Shown one piece after another: positions 8,868 to 18,202 of a stretch of DNA of 64,000 bases (position 1 is the first letter of the stretch; each line of letters starts with the position of its first letter). The stretch lies in contig NC_015380.1 of the NCBI RefSeq assembly GCF_000195085.1, positions 606,001 to 670,000 of the forward strand, written 5' to 3'. Both the position numbers and the translations under genes were made by a program. Under the pieces are notes generated by a model, which searched no databases, was not told where the DNA came from, and worked only from the letters and a program-made list of their open reading frames with translations. This DNA comes from Candidatus Pelagibacter sp. IMCC9063. GTDB lineage: Bacteria; Pseudomonadota; Alphaproteobacteria; Pelagibacterales; Pelagibacteraceae.

Positions 8868-9602
8868 TTAATGATGTAAATTGAGTGCATCATTTAAATA
8901 AATGCACGTTAATATTGCAAAAACATAAGCTTGAATAAACGCAACTAGTAATTCCAAGCCAGTCAAAGCAACCGCAAAACCTAGTGGCAACCAGCCACCA
9001 AGAATACCTAAGCTAACAACAAACCCTCCAAACACTTTAAGCATGGTATGGCCTGCCATCATATTTGCAAACAATCGAACGGATAAACTCACTGGTCTAC
9101 TTAGATACGAAATCACTTCGATCACTATAATCAGTGGTAGTAAAAAAATAGGAACTCCAGAAGGTACAAAAAGTTTCAAGTAGGAAATCCCATGTTTTGC
9201 AAATCCAACTACTGTCACTCCTATGAAAATAAAAAAAGCTAAAGCAAAAGTTACTATAATGTGACTTGTTACAGTAAAAGAGTAGGGTAGCATTCCTAGC
9301 AAATTTGCAACCAAAACAAATAAAAACAAACTTAAAATGAAAGGAAAGTATGGTCTGGCATCTTTTCCAGCGGTTTCGCTTATCATTTTGGAAACAAACT
9401 CAAATGCTATCTCTGCAATAAGCTGCATTTTATTTGGTACCAAGGATTTTTTTTGAGTAGCCACGATGAAAAACAGAGATATTACTGTTACGGTGAGGAC
9501 CATAAATAGGCTTGAATTAGTAAAAGAAAGATCAAAGCTTCCTATTTGAATTTTGGGACCAATTGAATAAACTTCAAATTGGCTCATTGGGTTTGCGGCC
9601 AT
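8868..9602 (-). CDS. atpB: F0F1 ATP synthase subunit a
   Basis: A 244-residue polytopic membrane protein forming the ion half-channels facing the c ring. The conserved arginine region SLSVRLFANMMAGHTML is present. So are ANLLGMLPYSFT and the C-terminal helix LLVAFIQAYVFAILTCIYL. It sits between atpI and atpE in the usual alphaproteobacterial order atpI-atpB-atpE-atpF'-atpF. Confidence 0.95.
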   Translation of the reverse strand: MAANPMSQFEVYSIGPKIQIGSFDLSFTNSSLFMVLTVTVISLFFIVATQKKSLVPNKMQLIAEIAFEFVSKMISETAGKDARPYFPFILSLFLFVLVANLLGMLPYSFTVTSHIIVTFALAFFIFIGVTVVGFAKHGISYLKLFVPSGVPIFLLPLIIVIEVISYLSRPVSLSVRLFANMMAGHTMLKVFGGFVVSLGILGGWLPLGFAVALTGLELLVAFIQAYVFAILTCIYLNDALNLHH

Positions 9603-9615
9603 AAATATAAAAAAT

Positions 9616-9903
9616 TTACTCTTTATTAATCATTTTAGAAGTTCGTACAACATTTAAAATTCCAGTAACTGCACCTAGAAAAAAAAGAAAAATTAAGAAA
9701 AATGGCTCTGTTTCTAGCCATTTGTCCAAGTAATAACCAATCAAACTTGCGACAAAAACAGCAGCAACCATTTCACTACTTAATTTCATTGCCATACCAA
9801 GAGAAGAGTTGGAGGATGGCTCAGATTCAACTTTTCTTGTTTTTTCGCTCAAGTCTTTAATTTTTGAATCTAACTCTTTGATGTCTTTCATCTTAAAAGC
9901 CAT
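9616..9903 (-). CDS. atpI: AtpI/AtpZ-family ATP synthase assembly protein
   Basis: A 95-residue protein with a charged N-terminus (KELDSKIKDLSEKTRK) and two hydrophobic helices (MVAAVFVASLIGYYLD and FFLIFLFFLGAVTGILNVV). This is the layout of AtpI/AtpZ-type proteins linked to c-ring assembly or divalent-cation uptake. Position directly upstream of atpB supports the call. It begins only 8 bp after the smc stop, so the ATP synthase genes are probably transcribed with smc. Confidence 0.8.
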   Translation of the reverse strand: MAFKMKDIKELDSKIKDLSEKTRKVESEPSSNSSLGMAMKLSSEMVAAVFVASLIGYYLDKWLETEPFFLIFLFFLGAVTGILNVVRTSKMINKE

Positions 9904-9911
9904 TGAATGGC

Positions 9912-12557
9912 CTAAGCTACCATTCCTTCTGCTTTTTCAAGATCCACAGCTACTAATTGGCTTACGCCTCTTTCAGCCATAGTAACACCGTACAATCTAT
10001 TCATCCTAGACATTGTAAGAGCGTGGTGAGTGATTACTACAAACTTTGTATCAGTAACACTTGATAGCTCATCTAGAAGAGAACAGAATCTAGTTACGTT
10101 TGCATCATCCAATGGAGCATCTACCTCATCTAAAATACAAATTGGAGAAGGGTTAATTAAAAAAACAGCAAATATTAAAGCCATTGCAGTAAGTGCTTGC
10201 TCACCTCCAGAAAGCAAGGTGATAGACTGTAGTTTTTTACCAGGAGGGCTCACAAGCAATTCCAACCCAGCTTCTAAAGGATCGTCAGATTCTATCAATT
10301 CTAATCTTGCATTTCCTCCGGCAAAAAGCTTTGTATACACATCATTAAATTTTCTACTTACTTTTTCAAAAGCATCTAACAATCTTTCTCTTCCTTTTTC
10401 ATTTAAGTCATTAATAGAGCTTTTGAGTTTTTGAATACCTTGAACTAAATCTTTTCGGTCGTTCATCATTCTATCTATTTGATCTTGTAGTTCTTGTGTC
10501 TCATTGTCAGCTCTTAGATTAACAGCACCCATCCTTTCTCTTCGATCTTTTAACTTTTGAATTTGATTCTCAATTTCGCTAGTTTTGACTTTCTCATCGA
10601 CATCAATCTCCGCAAAAGTAGACAGTTCTGCAATTGGGTGTTTAAAATCAGTTAAAGATTTTAGCTCTATTTCTTTTTTCTTTTCCTTAAGCCCCTCAAT
10701 AATTGTTTGAGCTCTAACTTTTCTTTCCGTAATTCCTAGGACAGTAGTATTGATATCATATAACTTTTGATTAATAGATTGAACAGAATCTTCTTTAGAA
10801 ATCAGCTTTTCATTTATTTGTAGAACATCTTCTTCAATGTTTTTAATATTCTGAACGTAGGTACCTTTTTTTTCAGCAATACTTCCTGGCTTTGCCTCTT
10901 CCTGACTTAAGGCATTTTCATTTTCTTTAAATCGTTCATTTAATTCTAAAAATTTTTTTTCAGAGTTTTCTTTTAGGTCAATCCAGTTTTTTATTTCACT
11001 TTCAATAATGCTTAGTCGTTCTTTTCTTTTTGTTACCTCTTGCTTAATAGATTCGTATTTACTTAATCTAGAAGCATACTTTTCCTGCAGCTCAGAAATA
11101 GTTTTTATTTTTTCAATAAATTCATTTTTAAGAGCATTTGTTGTGTCTGAATTTAAGTTAGCTTGTGGAGCTGCTGCCTCAAGATCAAAATTAATTTTAT
11201 CTGCCAAATCTTCCATTTTTATAAATTCATTTTGAATTTCATCAATACGATTTTTTATCGCCCCAGAATCTAACTCGTCATTTTCTCCTGATAGCTTTTT
11301 CAATCTTAGGGCCACCTCTTTAATGGAAGAGGAAAGTTGATCTGTTTTGTTTTTAATAAGGTTAAAATCAAACCCACCAATTTGGGAAAAAATTTTATCT
11401 GACAGCTTGTTTAAAAGATCTTGCTCTTGGTTAAGTTCTTTTAAAGATTCTTGATAGGAGTTATTTGCTTTTTCCTCTATTTCAGAAGAATTTTGATTTA
11501 TCTCCAAGATGTCATTTTTCTCAGCCGACAATCTTTTTTCATTAGAGGTCGCGTCATTTACAATTTGTTTTTCTCTATCAATATCAATATTAATCTGCTT
11601 AATTTCTTTCTTAATTTTCTCTATTTCATTTTTAGCCCTATTTTCCTCTTCACTAATTTGTTCAAACTCTAAATTTAGTCTTTGAAGTTTTGAATTAAGT
11701 TCAGCATTTTCATCTCGCAGAGGCTTAATTTCTTTACCCTCTTCTTTAAGGGCATTTTCATTAAAGTTTTTATCAATATTAACAGCACTGATTTCATCTT
11801 CTACTTCACTAAGCTCTTCTTGTGCTCCAAGAATTGAACCCTCAATTTCTTGAGACTGAAAGTAAACTAATTTTGCTTCCAGACTTCGAATATTATTGGA
11901 CATATCCTTATATTTGGTAGCCTCCTCAGCTTGTTTTAATAAGTTCTTAAGCTGGTTTTCAATTTGCTTCATAATGTCATCAGCTTTTTTTAAATTATTT
12001 TCTGCTGCAGTAAGCCTAAGCTCTGCTTCATGCCTTCTGACATGCAGACCGCCGATTCCAGCAGCTTCCTCTAAAATTGCTCTTCGATCTGTTGGCTTTG
12101 CTGTAACCAAGGAGCCAACTCTTCCTTGACTAACCATGGAAGGAGAGTGGGGCCCTGTTGAAAGATCTGCAAAAAGAATTTGCACGTCTTTTGCCCTAAC
12201 CTCTCTTCCGTTCAAAAAATATTTTGAACCCTTGTCTTTTTCTATTTTTCTCCTAACCTCAATTTCGGGCATATCTTTAAATTGAGGAAGTCTATTGTCA
12301 TTTTCTAGTTTTAAAGCTACTTCACTCAAGTTTTTAGATGGCCTAGAAGTAGTTCCAGAGAAGATGACATCTTCCATGCCAGAACCCCGCAAACTTTTTG
12401 CGGAAGTTTCTCCCATGCACCACCTTAAAGCCTCAACTATATTTGATTTTCCACAACCATTTGGTCCTACTATTCCGGTTAGACCATCCTCAAAGTAAAA
12501 AGAAGTTTTATCCGCAAAAGACTTAAAACCTACCACCTCGAGCTGTTTAAATTTCAT
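9912..12557 (-). CDS. smc: Chromosome segregation ATPase SMC, short form without a visible hinge
   Basis: An 881-residue SMC. The N-terminal head has Walker A GPNGCGKSN (residues 31-39) and MVSQGRVGSL. The C-terminal head has the signature LLSGGEQALTA, Walker B ICILDEVDAPLDD and the ITHH switch. Both heads are complete. The middle, about residues 170-690, is almost entirely charged coiled-coil, and I cannot find the glycine-rich globular hinge that bacterial SMCs carry. Bacterial SMCs are usually about 1150-1200 residues, so about 300 are missing. ScpA/ScpB are not in the window. It lies between a DsbA-like gene and atpI, all leftward with minimal gaps. Confidence 0.92.
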   Translation of the reverse strand: MKFKQLEVVGFKSFADKTSFYFEDGLTGIVGPNGCGKSNIVEALRWCMGETSAKSLRGSGMEDVIFSGTTSRPSKNLSEVALKLENDNRLPQFKDMPEIEVRRKIEKDKGSKYFLNGREVRAKDVQILFADLSTGPHSPSMVSQGRVGSLVTAKPTDRRAILEEAAGIGGLHVRRHEAELRLTAAENNLKKADDIMKQIENQLKNLLKQAEEATKYKDMSNNIRSLEAKLVYFQSQEIEGSILGAQEELSEVEDEISAVNIDKNFNENALKEEGKEIKPLRDENAELNSKLQRLNLEFEQISEEENRAKNEIEKIKKEIKQINIDIDREKQIVNDATSNEKRLSAEKNDILEINQNSSEIEEKANNSYQESLKELNQEQDLLNKLSDKIFSQIGGFDFNLIKNKTDQLSSSIKEVALRLKKLSGENDELDSGAIKNRIDEIQNEFIKMEDLADKINFDLEAAAPQANLNSDTTNALKNEFIEKIKTISELQEKYASRLSKYESIKQEVTKRKERLSIIESEIKNWIDLKENSEKKFLELNERFKENENALSQEEAKPGSIAEKKGTYVQNIKNIEEDVLQINEKLISKEDSVQSINQKLYDINTTVLGITERKVRAQTIIEGLKEKKKEIELKSLTDFKHPIAELSTFAEIDVDEKVKTSEIENQIQKLKDRRERMGAVNLRADNETQELQDQIDRMMNDRKDLVQGIQKLKSSINDLNEKGRERLLDAFEKVSRKFNDVYTKLFAGGNARLELIESDDPLEAGLELLVSPPGKKLQSITLLSGGEQALTAMALIFAVFLINPSPICILDEVDAPLDDANVTRFCSLLDELSSVTDTKFVVITHHALTMSRMNRLYGVTMAERGVSQLVAVDLEKAEGMVA

Positions 12558-12561
12558 CTTT

Positions 12562-13149
12562 TTATTTTATTTTATTTATATATTTGGAAATATCTTTAAC
12601 AGAGAAATTTCCAGTGTATTTTTTATTATTAATTATAATAGTTGGAGTTGAATCAATGTCGTGAAGATTTTTTGCTTCAATTCGACTTTTTAAAACCATT
12701 TCCTCATTATCTTTATTGGCCAAACAAGAATCAAATTGCTTGTCGTCAATTCCAAAACTAGAAGCAATTTTTTTTATTTTCAGATTAACTTCATCGATGT
12801 TATTACCGCGCATCCATTCTGATTGCTTAGAATAAATATCATCATGAAATTTAAGCACGCTATCAGTTGCAATGCATTTTGATATTTTGGCGGCATTTAA
12901 AGCAGCAATATCTAGTGGAAAATCTTTCAAAATAACTTTGGCTTTTCCATTCTTAGTAAAATTATCAATGATACCCGGAAGAACCTCTAAATGTACTTTT
13001 GCACAATGCGGGCATGTCATTGATGCAAATATTTCAATTGTTATATTCGCATTTCTTTCCCCAATTACATGACCCGAATCTTGTTTCGCTAATACGGGAT
13101 TTGAAAAGGCAAACAAAACCAATGCAATTTTGAGTAATTTATTTATCAT
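12562..13149 (-). CDS. DsbA-family thioredoxin-fold protein (exported)
   Basis: A 195-residue protein beginning at ATG 13149 with a signal peptide (KLLKIALVLFAFSNPVLA). A thioredoxin fold follows, with CPHC in FASMTCPHCAKVH and a cis-Pro region DSTPTIIINN. It is most like the DsbA/BdbD group of disulfide oxidoreductases and would act on periplasmic proteins. A longer reading from 13188 is open, but it removes the signal-peptide layout and runs into the previous gene. The ATG used overlaps the DUF721 gene by 11 bp. No DsbB partner is visible nearby. Confidence 0.85.
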   Translation of the reverse strand: MINKLLKIALVLFAFSNPVLAKQDSGHVIGERNANITIEIFASMTCPHCAKVHLEVLPGIIDNFTKNGKAKVILKDFPLDIAALNAAKISKCIATDSVLKFHDDIYSKQSEWMRGNNIDEVNLKIKKIASSFGIDDKQFDSCLANKDNEEMVLKSRIEAKNLHDIDSTPTIIINNKKYTGNFSVKDISKYINKIK

Positions 13150-13603
13150 TTTTAAAAAATTCATTAAACGCATTTTGAAGTTTTTCATTTTTTATTAATT
13201 TTATTTTTTTTGACAATTCTTCATTTAAGATAGGGGCTTTGTTTACAGTATCATTTTTTGCTTTACTAACCTTAAAAGAGTTAATAATTACCTTGTTAAT
13301 AAAGCTATAGCCAAAATATGAATTAGTTTTTTCAACAATATAGTCTCTAGAATAGTCAATTTCGATAATATGCTCTTTTGGAACGTTTAAAAATAAGACC
13401 TTTTCATTGTTTATAGAACTTTGCTTTAATTTATCAGGCTTGCAAAGCAGGGCTATTTCATTGCCAACAATGGTATTCCATTTTGACTTAAGATCATCAA
13501 AAGAATTTTGGTGAGAAGAAATTAATTTACGAACATCTTTTGGAAGAAGCGATTTGATTGGCTTTAATCCTTGATATACTTTGTATTGATTAAATTTATT
13601 CAT
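13139..13603 (-). CDS. DUF721 protein, possibly DciA-like helicase loader
   Basis: A 154-residue protein whose middle (LKSKWNTIVGNEIALLCKPDKL, then LFLNVPKEHIIEIDY) fits the DUF721 pattern. DUF721 includes DciA, the ancestral loader of the replicative helicase in bacteria lacking DnaC. The function for this alphaproteobacterial member is inferred from family only. The ATG at 13603 was chosen; the frame is open further, but only into mutY. The start is 2 bp from the divergent mutY start. The DUF721-dsbA-smc order next to mutY is common in alphaproteobacteria. Confidence 0.75.
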   Translation of the reverse strand: MNKFNQYKVYQGLKPIKSLLPKDVRKLISSHQNSFDDLKSKWNTIVGNEIALLCKPDKLKQSSINNEKVLFLNVPKEHIIEIDYSRDYIVEKTNSYFGYSFINKVIINSFKVSKAKNDTVNKAPILNEELSKKIKLIKNEKLQNAFNEFFKNDK

Positions 13604-13605
13604 GA

Positions 13606-14643
13606 ATGGATATGGGCCAAACAATATCAAAAAAAATTATCACTTGGTATAAAAAACACCAAAGAAGCCTACCTTGGAGAAGCTATACTAGCAGTTCAGA
13701 TAGGGATTATAAGGTGTTGTTGAGCGAGTTTATGCTTCAACAAACCAAAGTATCCACAGTCGTACCCTATTTTAATAAGTTCTATAAAAAATTTAGAACT
13801 ATTAGGGCTCTTTCAAAATCTCGTATTACGAGTGTGCTGAAGTTATGGGAGGGCCTTGGTTATTATCGTAGAGCGAGAAATTTACACCAAACTGCAAAAT
13901 TAGTGCTCCAAAAACATAATGGCAAGCTGCCAGATTCTTTTTTAGATCTAAAGAATTTGCCAGGGATAGGGGATTACACAGCGTCCGCTATTCTTTCAAT
14001 AGCAAAAGACCAACCTTTTATTGGAATAGATGGGAATGTAAAAAGGGTTATTTCTAGAGTTTTTAATTTGAAGCACAATAAAAAATTGCTTCTTAGTATT
14101 GAAAAAAAATTAAACTCAATGAAGGTAAAAAAGGGTTCTAGTGAATTAATGCAAGGAATTATGGAGTTGGGCGCATTATTGTGTCTTCCTATAAGACCAG
14201 GTTGCACAAAATGTCCAATTAAATCACATTGCATATCTTTTAAAAAAAATACATTTAAGGATCGGGCTAAAAAAAAATCTTATCAAATAAAATATTTTAA
14301 TGCTTTTTTTATTACCAAAAACAACAAAATTTTATTTTCATTCAATAAAAAATTTAATTTTCTTCAAGGACTTGTGAACTTACCCTTGGTGGAAGTTGCT
14401 ACCAACAAGCATAATGTTACTATAAATAAAGTTTTTAAAAAAGCCCTGATCGGCTCATCATCGGTACCTTTGGTGAAGTATAAAATGTCTAATTTTTTAA
14501 TGCATATAAAAGTTATTTCATTGAGTAATGTTATTTTTAATAAAACAAAGTATTTTTGGTTGGGGCAGAAAGATATTAAAAAATTTACTATTTCCACTTT
14601 AGCTAAAAAACTTTTACAAGTATCTAGCAATCATGAAAAATAA
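13606..14643 (+). CDS. mutY: A/G-specific adenine DNA glycosylase MutY
   Basis: A 345-residue base-excision enzyme that removes adenine paired with 8-oxoguanine. The catalytic glutamate is E41 in LSEFMLQQTKVS. The helix-hairpin-helix is LPGIGDYTASA, with the active aspartate D142 in GIDGNVKRV. The 4Fe-4S ligands C193, C200, C203 and C209 keep the C-x6-C-x2-C-x5-C spacing. The C-terminal NUDIX-like 8-oxoG recognition domain is present but short and divergent. It diverges from DUF721 and overlaps the next gene by 11 bp. Confidence 0.95.
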   Translation: MDMGQTISKKIITWYKKHQRSLPWRSYTSSSDRDYKVLLSEFMLQQTKVSTVVPYFNKFYKKFRTIRALSKSRITSVLKLWEGLGYYRRARNLHQTAKLVLQKHNGKLPDSFLDLKNLPGIGDYTASAILSIAKDQPFIGIDGNVKRVISRVFNLKHNKKLLLSIEKKLNSMKVKKGSSELMQGIMELGALLCLPIRPGCTKCPIKSHCISFKKNTFKDRAKKKSYQIKYFNAFFITKNNKILFSFNKKFNFLQGLVNLPLVEVATNKHNVTINKVFKKALIGSSSVPLVKYKMSNFLMHIKVISLSNVIFNKTKYFWLGQKDIKKFTISTLAKKLLQVSSNHEK

Positions 14644-15767
14644 AATTACAATTGGAATTATTGGTGGAGGAATTGGAGGATTAGTTTTTGCTAACTTTTT
14701 AAAAGATAGCAGTAAATTTAAAATAAAAATTTTCGAAAAAAAAGAATTCATCATCAGGCCTGTAACAGGCATTCAGATTTCTAATAATGCAAGAAGAATT
14801 TTGAATAAAATTAACTTCAACCAGATAGATGCAGGGCAGTTCAGCGAAGTGCACAAAGTAAATATTTTTCAGTATGAAAACAAAAACAAAATTGCTGAAC
14901 TAAATATAAACTATTTTAACAACGATAAAGAAGAATATGTTTCCCTGGATAGAAACTATCTAATTACTTTTTTATTAAGTGAGTTGAAGGAAAAAATAGA
15001 AGTATGTTATGAAGAGGTTATTTCAATACAAAACAATACAATTCATTGTGCAAATAAATTAGATGAAAAGTTTGATGTTATCATAGTTGCGGATGGTATT
15101 TTTTCAAAATTTGGAAATAAGGTATGGGAGAGCTCATTAAAAAAAATAAATGCACTAGCTTATCGTGGCGTTATTAAGGGGTACGACTCAGGCAGAACTA
15201 CAAATGTTGATCTTTTTTTAGGAAACAATAAGCATTTTGTTTTTTATCCTATTAACAAAAGTGGTGATTTTAGTTTTACTTCAATATTTGCAAGTAATTC
15301 CAATTCTTTATCTGCTGATTACAGCTCCGCTTCTAGTTCGGAAGAGCTTTTGAGCATCTCTAACAATGCAAATGACGAAATAAAGAAAATAATTTCTTCT
15401 GCAAGTAATGTTTATAAATGGCCCATTTACCATCGTCCAACCATTAACTTCGGACAAGACCAGGTTTTTATAATAGGGGATGCCTCTCATGCTATGCCTC
15501 CCTTTCAAGCGCAGGGTGCAGCCCAAGCTATAGAAGACTCTTTTTGCCTTGCTCAAATGTTTGAAAAAAACATTTTAAACATTAGCCATTTTAAATCTAT
15601 TAGAGCTAGCAGGGTAGAAATGATTTCATCCAAATCCTACAGAAATTTATTTATTTATCACTTAAGCAATTCTTTTTTAAAGACAGTGAGAAATATTTTA
15701 ATTAAAATTATTTGCAAGTACCCAATGTTAAGTAAATTTTATTTTGGAAAAATTTATAATTACAAAT

Positions 15768-15778
<11 letters not shown>
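14633..15778 (+). CDS. FAD-dependent aromatic-ring monooxygenase (UbiH/salicylate-hydroxylase type)
   Basis: A 381-residue group A flavin monooxygenase. The N-terminal FAD motif is IGIIGGGIGGLVFA, the middle DG motif is IIVADGIFSKFG, and the C-terminal flavin-binding stretch is IIGDASHAMPPFQAQGAAQA. The substrate cannot be read from the sequence; ubiquinone-ring hydroxylation or an aromatic-acid hydroxylation are both plausible. It overlaps mutY by 11 bp on the same strand. Its end overlaps the restored end of the convergent ccrM by 11 bp. Confidence 0.8.
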
Positions 15779-16858
<1,080 letters not shown>

Positions 16859-16926
16859 CTATAAGTAGAATAGACTCCAAAGTCCAAATAAAGTCAATTT
16901 GCTAATGGGTACAATTAGTGTCTTTT

Positions 16927-17526
16927 TTATTTATTTAACAACATCTTGTGGACAGGTGCAAAATTTTTTCTATGAAGTGGTGTAAGACCAAATTTTTTCA
17001 TGGCCCCCATGTGTTCTGAAGTTCCGTATCCTGAGTTTTTTTCCCATCCATACCCTTTGTATTTTTTTGCAAGAATGCACATATAGTTATCTCTGAGCAC
17101 TTTTGCCAAAATTGATGCTGCTGCAATAGATGGAAATTGCTCATCTCCTTTTACAAATGTTAGAATTTTTTTATTTTTCTTATCAAAGCTATGAATACCA
17201 TCTACCAATATAGTTGATTTCAATGTACCCAAACTAGTCACAGCTCTTTTCATTGCCGTTAAAGATGCTTGTAAAATGTTATATTTTTCAATTTCTTCAA
17301 CACTAGAAAACCCTATCGCAAATTTTGAATGATTTATTATTTTAAAAAATACATTATTTCTTTTTTTCTTTGAAATTTTTTTTGAATCGTTAATTTCTTT
17401 TAAGCAAATATCTGGGTTAAGTATTACAGCTGCGGCAACCACAGGACCAGCCAATGGACCTCTCCCAACTTCATCTACTCCTATAATATTGTTAGAAATT
17501 TGAAGCTCTCTTTTAAAATTAAGCAT
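16927..17526 (-). CDS. rnhB: Ribonuclease HII
   Basis: A 199-residue enzyme removing single ribonucleotides and primers from DNA-RNA hybrids. The catalytic D18/E19 are in GVDEVGRGPLAGP. The further signature stretches ILVDGIHSF and SIAAASILAKVLRD are intact, and length is normal. It follows the UDG-like gene with an 8-bp overlap and lies upstream of ccrM. The ccrM-rnhB association is typical of alphaproteobacteria. Confidence 0.95.
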   Translation of the reverse strand: MLNFKRELQISNNIIGVDEVGRGPLAGPVVAAAVILNPDICLKEINDSKKISKKKRNNVFFKIINHSKFAIGFSSVEEIEKYNILQASLTAMKRAVTSLGTLKSTILVDGIHSFDKKNKKILTFVKGDEQFPSIAAASILAKVLRDNYMCILAKKYKGYGWEKNSGYGTSEHMGAMKKFGLTPLHRKNFAPVHKMLLNK

Positions 17527-18202
17527 TATTTAATTTTTTTTGAAGCTTCTGCAAATCTTCCCAGGATTTTTTCTTTTGACTTGGTTGTTTAAGTAAAAAA
17601 GTAGGATGAAACGAAGGAATGATGTTAATAGAATTATTTGCAGCAGAGTAAGAAAGCCACTGGCCACGATTTTTTGCAATAGAATACTCTTCTCCAAATA
17701 AAGTTTGTAGAGCGAATGAGCCAAGCAACAATATCGTTCCAGGGTTAATGGTAGAAATATGCTCATGTACAATTTTTCTCAAAAGAGAATTATATTTTTT
17801 TATATTTTTACCTTCTTCTTTTGTTAAGTAAAAAGGAATGATATTTGCTAAATATACTTGACTGGAATCAATAGAAATTGCACCTAACATTTTTGTAAGA
17901 AGTTCTCCAGAATCGTCAGAAAATAATTCATTATTATCTATATCTTTCTGGCTAGGCATGTCCCCCAAAACCATGATTTTAGATTTGTAATTTTTATTTG
18001 ATAAAATAATTTTTTTATTAGTTCCAGTAACTTTATTAGAAAGCTTTTTATTTTTGAGTAGAAGGCTTTCAATTACCTCCTCTTTTGATAGGTTTTGATT
18101 GGTTGTATTTTTTTTATAAATTATACTGTCATACAGTCCTGTTGAGTGGTAATATTCTTTAACACTTTCGTTAGAGTAGTTTTTTGAATTTTTGGTAGAC
18201 AT
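17519..18202 (-). CDS. Family-4-like uracil-DNA glycosylase, divergent and cysteine-free
   Basis: A 227-residue member of the uracil-DNA glycosylase superfamily. The core fits family 4: GELLTKMLGAISI, VYLANIIPF, ILLLGSFALQTLFG and the closing HPTFLLKQPSQKK. Family-4 enzymes normally hold a 4Fe-4S cluster through four cysteines and carry a GEAPG-type active-site loop. Here there is no cysteine at all, and the loop reads GDMPSQKD. The N-terminal 70 residues are lysine/asparagine-rich and not conserved. It may be an active variant, a DNA-binding relative without glycosylase activity, or a degenerate copy. Its start codon overlaps that of the divergent TPR gene. Confidence 0.75.
   Translation of the reverse strand: MSTKNSKNYSNESVKEYYHSTGLYDSIIYKKNTTNQNLSKEEVIESLLLKNKKLSNKVTGTNKKIILSNKNYKSKIMVLGDMPSQKDIDNNELFSDDSGELLTKMLGAISIDSSQVYLANIIPFYLTKEEGKNIKKYNSLLRKIVHEHISTINPGTILLLGSFALQTLFGEEYSIAKNRGQWLSYSAANNSINIIPSFHPTFLLKQPSQKKKSWEDLQKLQKKLNNA

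Noticed and set aside
10030-12498. Several plus-strand open frames inside smc
   Set aside because: They are antisense shadows of a conserved gene, Ser/Phe-rich with no motif; such frames are common opposite Lys/Glu coiled-coils.
17530-17772. An 80-residue minus-strand frame inside the UDG-like gene
   Set aside because: A different frame of the same strand within a conserved gene, with no family features.
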